NCBI RefSeq assembly: GCF_050589685.1
Contig: NZ_JBNGOS010000023.1
Location: 1-64,000, forward strand
DNA length: 64,000 bases
Direction of reading: 5' to 3'
Origin: Saccharicrinis sp050589685
GTDB taxonomy: Bacteria; Bacteroidota; Bacteroidia; Bacteroidales; Marinilabiliaceae
Part shown: one piece after another, positions 38,455-46,689 of the stretch
Position numbering within the stretch: the first letter of the stretch is position 1
Layout: each line of letters starts with the position of its first letter
Notes under the pieces: model-generated
Told to the model about the DNA's origin: nothing
Databases searched by the model: none
The model's input: the letters and a program-made list of their open reading frames with translations, nothing else
Made by a program: the position numbers and the translations under genes

Positions 38455-39606
38455 ATGAGTAATCAGCGTATTTACCTATCCAGCCCGCATATGTCCGGGC
38501 ATGAACAAAAATACATAAAGGAAGCATTCGACCAGAATTGGATTGCTCCTTTAGGACCCAATGTCAACGCATTTGAAGATACTCTTGCTGATTATTGTGC
38601 CGTTAAACATGTCGCAGCTTTAAGTGCAGGTACTGCGGCATTGCACTTGGCCTTGATCCTCTTAGGAGTCAAGACTGGCGATGAGGTAATGGTGTCTACT
38701 TTTACATTCTCCGCTTCAGTTAACCCTATCGTATATCAGGGGGCAAAACCTGTTTTTATTGATAGTGAACTGGATACCTGGAATATGGATCCAAATTTGC
38801 TGGAACAGGCATTAAAGGAAAGAAGAGAAAAAGGATGGGTTTTACCCAAAGCCATTATTGTAGTTCATCTTTATGGAATGCCCGCAAAAATGGATGAGAT
38901 AATGGCGGTTGCCAATCAATATGAAATACCGGTCATTGAAGATGCGGCAGAGGCACTTGGAAGCAAGTATAAAGGTAAACCCTTGGGGTCAATAGGTGAT
39001 ATGAGCATTCTTTCTTTTAACGGAAATAAGATTATTACTACATCGGGAGGGGGGGCACTGCTGTCGAATGATAAAGAAGTAATAAAAAAAGCAAGATTCC
39101 TCGCAACCCAGGCGAGGGATCAAGCACCGCATTATCAACACAGCGAAATTGGTTATAATTATAGGATGAGTAATGTTTTAGCAGGAGTTGGCAGAGGACA
39201 AATGGAAGTAATTGATGATAGGGTTAAGGCTAGGCGCGATATTTTTGAGTTTTATAAGGCAAACTTATCAAAATATGATGGCATAAAATTCCTGGAAGAA
39301 CCGGATGGTAATTATTTTTCGAATAGATGGCTAACAACGATTTTAATTGATGAGGATAAGTTAGGTGTAAGTAGAGAGAAAATCCAGGAAGAATTGGAAA
39401 AAGTAAATATCGAAACCAGGCCATTATGGAAACCTATGCATTTGCAACCTGTTTTTGATCAATATGAAAGTTACTTAAATGGAGTGTCGGAGAAATTGTT
39501 TAAGTGTGGATTATGTCTTCCTTCCGGCTCTAATATGGATAATACAATTAAAATGAGCATAGTCGCCTTCCTTGCCCGATGTATTAATTCCGAACAGCTG
39601 GTTTGA
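38455..39606 (+). CDS. pglE: DegT-family aminotransferase, PglE-like
   Basis: The 383-residue PLP enzyme begins RIYLSSPHMSGHEQKYI, with WIAPLGPNVNAFE, LSAGTAALHLAL, VIEDAAEALGS and LSFNGNKIITTSGGGAL, in which the Schiff-base lysine is about K192. These are the marks of PglE/LegC-type UDP-4-keto-6-deoxy-GlcNAc aminotransferases. The matching 4,6-dehydratase (PglF-like) is in the window at 58779, and the initiating transferase is directly upstream. A PglD-type hexapeptide acetyltransferase is not nearby. It ends the main polysaccharide operon. Confidence 0.9.
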   Translation: MSNQRIYLSSPHMSGHEQKYIKEAFDQNWIAPLGPNVNAFEDTLADYCAVKHVAALSAGTAALHLALILLGVKTGDEVMVSTFTFSASVNPIVYQGAKPVFIDSELDTWNMDPNLLEQALKERREKGWVLPKAIIVVHLYGMPAKMDEIMAVANQYEIPVIEDAAEALGSKYKGKPLGSIGDMSILSFNGNKIITTSGGGALLSNDKEVIKKARFLATQARDQAPHYQHSEIGYNYRMSNVLAGVGRGQMEVIDDRVKARRDIFEFYKANLSKYDGIKFLEEPDGNYFSNRWLTTILIDEDKLGVSREKIQEELEKVNIETRPLWKPMHLQPVFDQYESYLNGVSEKLFKCGLCLPSGSNMDNTIKMSIVAFLARCINSEQLV

Positions 39607-39835
39607 GGATAATCCATACATGAAGAAAATAATATAATTTGAATTTTCAATGTGCTATTCTCTTGACCATATAAAACAATTATGTAACCGGAAGTAAGGT
39701 TGGGTCCGCTGTTATTCAGGCATTTATCGCTTAGTGTAAATTGTCCATTGTGTTTCTGAGTTTCTTTAAAACTACTTTTGTAATAAATAACCGGTTGGTG
39801 CAGGAAGATGTAGATTATGAAGTATATTTATTTTA

Positions 39836-39871
39836 AAGCGTCGGGAGGTGTTTTCTCGACTCTTTTTATAT
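39836..39871 (+). terminator. Possible rho-independent terminator after the PglE-like gene
   Basis: AAAG, GTC and GAG pair with CTC, GAC and CTTT around a GTGTTTT loop, with a small bulge, and the stem runs into TCTTTTTAT. It lies 230 bp after the aminotransferase stop, so it could end the polysaccharide operon. Confidence 0.45.
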
Positions 39872-40051
39872 TACACATAATCAGGGGTGTATATGTCGTT
39901 GTGATTTGAAGAAATGTAGGCATTCACCTATAATTTTCACTCTTTGATCAAAGTAGACACAGAAGAGTATTTTTGATATAAAAAAACTTAACTGTCAGAT
40001 TCATTAATCTTTACAAGATGCAAAAAATGTGTTTTGTGATCAAAAGGTAGT

Positions 40052-40086
40052 TGTTTCAAAAACGAAGATGTAATACATTTGAAACA
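40052..40086. promoter_or_regulatory. Inverted repeat upstream of giant LRR gene, possible operator
   Basis: TGTTTCAAA (40052-40060) and TTTGAAACA (40078-40086) are a perfect 9-bp inverted repeat with a 17-bp spacer, 57 bp before the start codon. There is no T-tract after it, so a protein-binding site is more likely than a terminator. No regulator gene is nearby. Confidence 0.4.
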
Positions 40087-40143
40087 TTGTTTCTAAAAGT
40101 TCGAAGTATCCCTATTTCAAATACTAACATTTAACAGCGAATT

Positions 40144-43100
40144 ATGAGTAATCAATACTTTACCAAATGCCTGGCTCGTATTTTAATTTTTACATCATTA
40201 TTATTGACTGGTGCAATTCATGCGCAATATTTAACATCCGACTCGCTTGCGCTGGTAGCCCTTTACGACGCCACGGGCGGGGACAACTGGACCGACAACA
40301 CGAACTGGAAAACGGGGCCGGTATCCTCCTGGCACGGCATCTCAACCAAGAACAATAGGGTCACAGGTATCGACCTATTGGAGAACAACCTTGTTGGGAC
40401 GGTTCCTGCCGAGATCGGCAATTTGACCGAGCTGACCTATCTGGGCTTGACCAACAACAGCCAGTTGTCTGGTTCTATTCCTCCCGAATTAGGGAATTGT
40501 ACCAAGCTGAGGACCATATTTATGGCCAGGTGCGATCTTACGGGCGATGTTCCCGCGGAATTAGCGAATTGTACAGGCCTGGTGAATCTGTTCCTGTATC
40601 AGAACGACTTAAGCGGTCTGCCCGACTTGNNNNNNNNNNNNNNNNNNNNNNNNNNNNNNNNNNNNNNNNNNNNNNNNNNNNNNNNNNNNNNNNNNNNNNN
40701 NNNNNNNNNNNNNNNNNNNNNNNNNNCGGAATTAGCGAATTGTACAGGCCTGGTGAATCTGTTCCTGTATCAGAACGACTTAAGCGGTCTGCCCGACTTG
40801 TCTTCTTTGGTTAACCTGCAGCAATTTCCTTTAAAAGGCAACAGGTTTACTTTCGAGGATATCGAGCCCAATGTTGGCATAGCCAGCTATTCGCCACAAC
40901 AATTTATTGGGGAAACGGATACGGTGGACCTTTACGAACAAGATTCCCATACCCTTTCGGTAGCGTGCGGGGGAAGCGAAAACCTATACCAATGGTACAA
41001 GGATGGCGTTGAAATTCCCGGGGCTGCTTCCAATGAATACCAACTGACAGCTATCAGTTCTGAAAATGTCGGTGTATATACCTGCGACGTAACCAGCCTG
41101 CTGGTACCTGATTTGACCATTCAGACTAAATCGGTTACGCTTAATGTTAATCCCACATCACTGGAGCTCACTTCTCCCAACGGGGAGGAAGTTTGGATGG
41201 GAGGAACTAATCAGGATATTATCTGGAACTCGACGGGAACCGGGGGCAATGTGCATATCGAGTACTCAACAAATTCAGGAAACGACTGGAACGATGTGGT
41301 TGCCAATACACCTGACGATGGAATATTCGAATGGGTTATTCCAAACGAATTTTCTTATAATTGCCTTGTAAGAGTAAGTGACCTTGATGCATATCCAACG
41401 GACAGAAGCGATAATATCTTCAGTATGGTATCACCCACAGCATCCGACTCGCTTGCACTCATAGCCCTTTACGACGCCATGGGCGGGGACAACTGGACCA
41501 ACAACACAAACTGGAAAACAGGACCTGTATCCTCGTGGCACGGCATCTCAACAAGCGGGAACAGGGTCACAGGTATCGACCTATTGGCCAACAACCTTGT
41601 TGGGACGGTTCCTGCCGAGATCGGCAATCTGACCGAGCTGACCTATCTGGGCTTGACCAACAACAGCCAATTGTCTGGTTCTATTCCTCCCGAATTAGGG
41701 AATTGTACCAAGCTAAGAACCATATTTATGGCCAGATGTGATTTCTCGGGTGAAGTTCCTGTTGAGATCGGCAATTGTACAGACTTGATGAATTTGTTCC
41801 TCTATCAGAATGACTTTAGCGGTCTGCCTGACTTATCCTCGCTTGTTAATCTGCAACAGTTCCCTGTCAATGGCAACAGGTTTACCTTCGAGGATATCGA
41901 ACCCAATGTTGGCATGGCCAGCTATTCGCCACAACAATACATTGGGGAAACGGATACGGTGGGCCTTTATGACGAAGACTCCTTTACTCTGTCGGTAACT
42001 TGCGGGGGAAGCGAAAACCGGTACCAATGGTACAAGGATGGCGTTGAAATTCCCGGGGCAACTTCCAATGAATACCAATTGACAGCTATCAGTTCTGAAA
42101 ATGTAGGTGTATATACTTGCGACGTGACCAATCTACTGGTACCAGGATTAACTATTCAGTCAAATCCGGTTACATTAAACGTTAATACCACATCGCTGGA
42201 GCTCACTTCTCCCAACGGGGAGGAAGTTTGGCTGGGAGGCACTAATCAGGACATTACCTGGAACTCGACGGGAACCGGGGGTAATGTGCAAATCGAATAC
42301 TCAACAAATTCAGGAAACGACTGGAACGATGTGGTTACCAATACCCCTGATGATGGAATATTCGAATGGGTTATTCCAAACGAATTTTCTTATAATTGCC
42401 TTGTAAGAGTAAGTGATATTGATGCATATCCAACGGACAGAAGCGATAATATCTTCAGTATGGTATCACCCTCGGCATCCGACTCGCTTGCCCTCATAGC
42501 CCTTTACGACGCAACGGATGGAGATAACTGGACCAACAATACAAATTGGAAAACGGGGCCGGTATCCTCCTGGCTCGGCATCTCAACCAAGAACAATAGG
42601 GTCACAGGTATCGACCTTATGGCCAACAACCTTGTCGGGACGGTTCCTGGCGATATCGGCAATTTGACCGAGCTGACCTATCTGGGCTTGACCAACAACA
42701 ATCAACTATCGGGTTCTATCCCTCCTGAGTTGGGCCATTGCACCAAGCTGAGGACTATATTTATGGCCAGGTGTGGTTTCACGGGCGATGTTCCTGCGGA
42801 ATTAGTGAATAGTACAGGCCTGGTGAATTTGTTCCTCTATCAGAACGACTTAAGCGGTCTGCCCGACTTATCCTCGCTTGTTAATCTGCAACAGTTCCCT
42901 GTCAAGGGCAACAGGTTTACTTTCGAGGATATCGAGCCCAATGTTGGCATAGCCAGCTATTCGCCACAACAATACATTGGGGAACAGGATACGACAGACC
43001 TTTATGACGAAGGCTCCTATACCCTGTCGGTAACGTGCGGTGGAAGCGACAACCGGTACCAATGGTACAAGGATGGCGTTGAAATTCCCGGGGCTACATC

Positions 43101-45999
43101 ATATGAATATCACCTAACAGATTTACAAACAGAGGATGCCGGCGTGTATACCTGCGACGTGACAAATGCGCTGGTACCTGATCTGATCATTCAGTCAAAT
43201 CCGGTTATGTTGAACGTTAATGCCACATCGTTGGAACTTACTTCTCCTAACGGGCAGGAACTTTGGTTGGCTGGTTCTAACCAGGATATTACTTGGACTT
43301 CAGCAGGAACGAGCGGTGATGTCCGTATTGAGTACTCAATAAATTCCGGAACCGACTGGACAGATGTGTCCTCCAATACTCCGGATGATGGAGTATTCGA
43401 ATGGATTATTCCAAACGAACTTTCTTTTAATTGCCTTGTAAGGGTAAGTGACCTTGATGCATATCCAACGGACAGAAGCGATAATAGCTTCAGTATAGTA
43501 TCCTCTTTGGGCAATGACTCGCTTGCACTCATAGCTCTTTATGATGCGACAGACGGAGATAACTGGACCAATAATGCTAACTGGAAAACAGGACCTGTAT
43601 CCTCCTGGTACGGTATCACAACCAGCGGAAACAGGGTTACCAGTATAGATCTGATAAATAATAACCTTGTTGGAACGATTCCGTCAGAAATCGGCAATTT
43701 AACAGAGCTGACCTATCTGGGATTAACCAACAACAGCCAGCTATCTGGTTCTATTCCTCCCGAATTAGGGAATTGTACCAAGCTAAGAACCATATTTTTG
43801 GCCAGGTGTGATCTTTCGGGTGATGTTCCTGCGGAATTAGCGAATTGTGCAGACTTGATGAATTTGTTCTTATACAATAACAACCTAAGCGGTCTACCCG
43901 ACTTAACTTCTCTAGTTAATCTGCAGCAGTTTCCAGTCAGAAACAACAGGTTCACATTCGAGGATATCGAACCCAATGTTAGTATTTCCAGTTATGTTTC
44001 GCAACAGAAAATTGGAGAAATAGATACTGTGGAGTTATATAACGAAGACTCCTATACCCTGTCAGTTACCTGTGGTGGAAGCGACAACCGGTACCAATGG
44101 TACAAGGACGGAGACGAAATCCTGGGGGCCACATCACTTGAATATCACCTAACAGAACTGAGCACGGAAGATGCAGGTGTGTATACCTGCGACGTGACCA
44201 GTCCGCTGGTACCTGATTTAACCATACAATCAAACCCGGTTACAATGAATGTTGGTATTACATCGTTGGAGCTTATTTCTCCTAATGGGGAAGAAATATT
44301 ACAAAGTGGTTCTGATTATGTAATAAGATGGACTTCTTATGGGGACATTGATAATATCCGATTAGAATACTCGACGGATAACGGGGAAAGCTGGAATGAA
44401 ATAATAGCCAGTACACCTAACGATGGAACTTACTTATGGTCGTCCATCCCTGTTGAGTCTTCTTCAAACTGTCTAACTCGTATCAGTGATATTGATGGCT
44501 ATCCTTATGATACAAGTGATGCGGTTTATTCTATTATATCAATATCTATGATAAACATAACAGCGCCCAATGGAGGTGAAAGCTATGAACTTGGCACTGG
44601 TCATTATATTAGATGGACCTCGATGGGAACCAGTGGTGATGTCCATATCGAATACTCAACAAATTCAGGAACCAACTGGATCGATGTAGTGTCCAATACT
44701 CGGGATATTGGGGTGTATTATTGGAACTTCCCATTTGAACTTTCCAATAATTGTTTGGTGCGCATAAGCGATGTGGATAATGATCCTGTTGATGTTAGTG
44801 ATGCCGAGTTTATTATTACCGGAAATCTGGAAACAGACTCGCTTGCGCTTGCAGCTCTTTATGATGCAACCGATGGAGACAACTGGACCAACAATGCAAA
44901 TTGGAAAACAGGACCCGTGTCCTCTTGGTATGGTGTTTCAATTAGCAGAAACAGGGTCACAGGTATCGACCTTATGGGCAACAACCTTGTTGGGACAGTT
45001 CCTTCCGAGATCGGCAACATAACTGAGCTGACCTATTTGGGCTTGACCAACAACAGCCAGCTATCGGGCTCAATTCCCCCTGAACTGGGCAATTGCACCG
45101 AGCTGAGAACTATATTTATGGCCAAGTGTGATTTCACGGGCGATGTTCCTGCTGAATTAGTGAATTGTACCGGCCTGGTGAATCTCTTCCTCTACCAGAA
45201 CGACTTAAGCAGTTTGCCCGATTTCTCTTCTCTTGCCAACCTGCAACAGTTCCCTGTCAAAGGTAATAGGTTAACATTCGAGGATATCGAGCCTAATGTT
45301 GGCTTGGCCAGCTATTCGCCGCAACAATACATTGGGGAAACGGATACGGTAGACCTTTACGAACAAGATTCGTATACCTTGTCGGTAACGTGTGGGGGAA
45401 GCGAAAACCGGTACCAATGGTACAAGGACGGAACGGAAATCCCAGGGGCGACGTCAACCGAATATCATTTAACAAGCGTACAGTCCGAAGATGCCGGTAT
45501 ATATACCTGCGACATGACGAGTCCGTTGGTACCTGATTTGACCATTAGCTCAAACCCGGTAACGCTGAATGTTAGTGATGCCTTGATTGGTAATGCAGTT
45601 CCCTTCATTTCAGGAACCAACAATACTTATGAAGTAAACTCAGTTGATGATGAAGTTTGGCAAGGAAATACCGCTTTGATGGAATCTGTTGCTACCAAAT
45701 TAATAGCTTCCAGTGAATCAGATAATTCTTATGATCGAGCGGAGGAGGAAGTTGATATAACTCTCTATCCAAATCCAACTAATGATTATATTAATATAGA
45801 GTTGCTACTTAAGAATTCAAGTGAGATCATTATTTCTGTACTTGATCAGAATGGTCATTTAATTCTGATCGATAAAAAGAATGCAGAAGAAGGTATATTT
45901 AAATCAGGTTTTAATGTCAGCAAAATTGCAAAAGGATTATACTATGTTCAAATACAAACAAAAGATTTCTCTTCAACCAAGAAATTGGTAGTTTATTAG
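40144..45999 (+). CDS. Giant modular LRR / Ig-like / Kre9-like surface protein, T9SS type A sorting signal
   Basis: The protein begins with a signal peptide (to about residue 28, ending AIHAQ). Five units follow. Each has a plant-type LRR block (NNLVGTVPAEIGNLTELTYL), an Ig-like domain (YQWYKDGVEIPGA ... GVYTCDV), and in units 1-4 a Kre9/Ser-Thr-rich-like domain (LTSPNGEEVW ... EYSTNSGNDW). Unit 4 has one additional copy of that last domain. The last about 80 residues (ITLYPNPTNDYINIEL ... GLYYVQIQTKDFSSTKKLVVY) are a type A T9SS C-terminal domain, so it is exported and anchored on the surface. A run of 97 N at 40630 interrupts unit 1; without that artefact the protein is 1894 residues rather than 1951. 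Adhesion is inferred from architecture. Confidence 0.9.
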   Translation: MSNQYFTKCLARILIFTSLLLTGAIHAQYLTSDSLALVALYDATGGDNWTDNTNWKTGPVSSWHGISTKNNRVTGIDLLENNLVGTVPAEIGNLTELTYLGLTNNSQLSGSIPPELGNCTKLRTIFMARCDLTGDVPAELANCTGLVNLFLYQNDLSGLPDLXXXXXXXXXXXXXXXXXXXXXXXXXXXXXXXXXELANCTGLVNLFLYQNDLSGLPDLSSLVNLQQFPLKGNRFTFEDIEPNVGIASYSPQQFIGETDTVDLYEQDSHTLSVACGGSENLYQWYKDGVEIPGAASNEYQLTAISSENVGVYTCDVTSLLVPDLTIQTKSVTLNVNPTSLELTSPNGEEVWMGGTNQDIIWNSTGTGGNVHIEYSTNSGNDWNDVVANTPDDGIFEWVIPNEFSYNCLVRVSDLDAYPTDRSDNIFSMVSPTASDSLALIALYDAMGGDNWTNNTNWKTGPVSSWHGISTSGNRVTGIDLLANNLVGTVPAEIGNLTELTYLGLTNNSQLSGSIPPELGNCTKLRTIFMARCDFSGEVPVEIGNCTDLMNLFLYQNDFSGLPDLSSLVNLQQFPVNGNRFTFEDIEPNVGMASYSPQQYIGETDTVGLYDEDSFTLSVTCGGSENRYQWYKDGVEIPGATSNEYQLTAISSENVGVYTCDVTNLLVPGLTIQSNPVTLNVNTTSLELTSPNGEEVWLGGTNQDITWNSTGTGGNVQIEYSTNSGNDWNDVVTNTPDDGIFEWVIPNEFSYNCLVRVSDIDAYPTDRSDNIFSMVSPSASDSLALIALYDATDGDNWTNNTNWKTGPVSSWLGISTKNNRVTGIDLMANNLVGTVPGDIGNLTELTYLGLTNNNQLSGSIPPELGHCTKLRTIFMARCGFTGDVPAELVNSTGLVNLFLYQNDLSGLPDLSSLVNLQQFPVKGNRFTFEDIEPNVGIASYSPQQYIGEQDTTDLYDEGSYTLSVTCGGSDNRYQWYKDGVEIPGATSYEYHLTDLQTEDAGVYTCDVTNALVPDLIIQSNPVMLNVNATSLELTSPNGQELWLAGSNQDITWTSAGTSGDVRIEYSINSGTDWTDVSSNTPDDGVFEWIIPNELSFNCLVRVSDLDAYPTDRSDNSFSIVSSLGNDSLALIALYDATDGDNWTNNANWKTGPVSSWYGITTSGNRVTSIDLINNNLVGTIPSEIGNLTELTYLGLTNNSQLSGSIPPELGNCTKLRTIFLARCDLSGDVPAELANCADLMNLFLYNNNLSGLPDLTSLVNLQQFPVRNNRFTFEDIEPNVSISSYVSQQKIGEIDTVELYNEDSYTLSVTCGGSDNRYQWYKDGDEILGATSLEYHLTELSTEDAGVYTCDVTSPLVPDLTIQSNPVTMNVGITSLELISPNGEEILQSGSDYVIRWTSYGDIDNIRLEYSTDNGESWNEIIASTPNDGTYLWSSIPVESSSNCLTRISDIDGYPYDTSDAVYSIISISMINITAPNGGESYELGTGHYIRWTSMGTSGDVHIEYSTNSGTNWIDVVSNTRDIGVYYWNFPFELSNNCLVRISDVDNDPVDVSDAEFIITGNLETDSLALAALYDATDGDNWTNNANWKTGPVSSWYGVSISRNRVTGIDLMGNNLVGTVPSEIGNITELTYLGLTNNSQLSGSIPPELGNCTELRTIFMAKCDFTGDVPAELVNCTGLVNLFLYQNDLSSLPDFSSLANLQQFPVKGNRLTFEDIEPNVGLASYSPQQYIGETDTVDLYEQDSYTLSVTCGGSENRYQWYKDGTEIPGATSTEYHLTSVQSEDAGIYTCDMTSPLVPDLTISSNPVTLNVSDALIGNAVPFISGTNNTYEVNSVDDEVWQGNTALMESVATKLIASSESDNSYDRAEEEVDITLYPNPTNDYINIELLLKNSSEIIISVLDQNGHLILIDKKNAEEGIFKSGFNVSKIAKGLYYVQIQTKDFSSTKKLVVY
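40240..45590 (+). repeat. 1035-bp tandem modular repeats inside the LRR gene
   Basis: The word GACTCGCTTGC marks unit starts at 40240, 41446, 42481, 43516 and 44836. Spacing is 1035 bp for units 2 and 3, and 1206 for unit 1, which falls to 1035 once the 171-bp gap artefact is removed. Unit 4 is 1320 bp, i.e. 1035 plus 285, the size of one extra Kre9-like domain. The units are very similar in DNA and richer in G+C than the gene's ends, which suggests amplification and homogenisation. Confidence 0.92.
40630..40726. other. Assembly gap (97 N) flanked by an exact 74-bp duplication
   Basis: The 74 bases at 40556-40629 (CGGAATTAGCG ... GCCCGACTTG) recur exactly at 40727-40800 on the other side of the N run. 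Deleting 40630-40800 (171 bp, 57 codons) keeps the frame, restores the continuous LRR text seen in the other units and gives unit 1 the same 1035-bp length. The N run therefore looks like two overlapping contig ends scaffolded without merging. Confidence 0.93.
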
Positions 46000-46141
46000 C
46001 GGAAATAACCAGAATGTGTAAATGACAATTAGTAATTAGAAAGATAAAGGCAACTTAATACTGTATAGTTAAAATTACTTTGCCTTCAACGGTGGAATTA
46101 CTGTATTTCAAGCGTGTTAAGAAGGAAAACGATCAATATAA

Positions 46142-46174
46142 AGAGTCGGAAAAAATTCTCCGGCTCTTTTTTTT
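46142..46174 (+). terminator. Rho-independent terminator after the giant LRR gene
   Basis: AGAGTCGGA (46142-46150) pairs with TCCGGCTCT (46159-46167), 9 bp with one G-T wobble, and runs into eight T. It lies 143 bp past the stop codon. Confidence 0.8.
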
Positions 46175-46563
46175 ACAGAAGAAAAAAAGATAGCAATTGG
46201 TAGCGTAAAATTTGAAAAGGTAGTTATGCTGCAAACCATAATCAGAGATTTGTCACACAAGCCAATATCAAAATTGATTTTGCTTACAAAAGATAACCGG
46301 GCAAAAATGAGGTACACTAGATAAATAGTAAAAAGGAGGATGATTACCTGAAAATGAGTGGAAATTCAGATGTGAGGTTTTTAATAGTAGGCAACATTGC
46401 CTGAAAATACAAGGTGACCTTACTGGGGAGGCTACAACTGATTTTGCGCCAAGTATTTAGTTTTTATTTCATGAACAGAACGGGGCAGTCTGAATGGAAA
46501 AGTTATGTTAAAAAACAACACCAAACTGTTGGTTTTCATTATTTTTTAGGCTAAAAATGTAAA

Positions 46564-46590
46564 AGAGCCGAGATTCTGTATCCCGACTCT
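46564..46590 (-). terminator. Rho-independent terminator of the beta-helix gene
   Basis: Read on the minus strand, AGAGTCGGGAT (46590-46580) pairs with ATCTCGGCTCT (46574-46564), 11 bp including two G-U pairs, followed by TTT. On the plus strand the wobbles become A-C mismatches, so the hairpin serves the minus strand. Confidence 0.78.
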
Positions 46591-46689
46591 TTTGATTATG
46601 TTAATAATCTCTTATTTCTGTTTATACCTGTAAGTATTAACCTTACAGATATTACAATCCGTAAAATACAAAAAAAACTATGATTTTAA

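Larger units (their letters stand above)
39607..40143 (+). other. 537-bp intergenic region between polysaccharide locus and giant LRR gene
   Basis: I find no gene here. It contains a possible terminator at 39836-39871 and an inverted repeat just upstream of the LRR gene (both listed separately). A second weaker copy of the TTGTTTC...GAAG pattern follows the inverted repeat, at about 40087-40122. Confidence 0.6.
46000..46689 (+). other. 690-bp region between convergent genes
   Basis: The LRR gene and the minus-strand beta-helix gene converge here. I see two terminator hairpins (listed separately) and no convincing gene; a 66-codon minus-strand frame (46117-46317) runs across the first hairpin and is not credible. 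Confidence 0.65.

Noticed and set aside
40630..40726. Missing unique sequence in the LRR gene
   Set aside because: The flanking duplication and exact 1035-bp unit length after removal indicate a scaffolding artefact.
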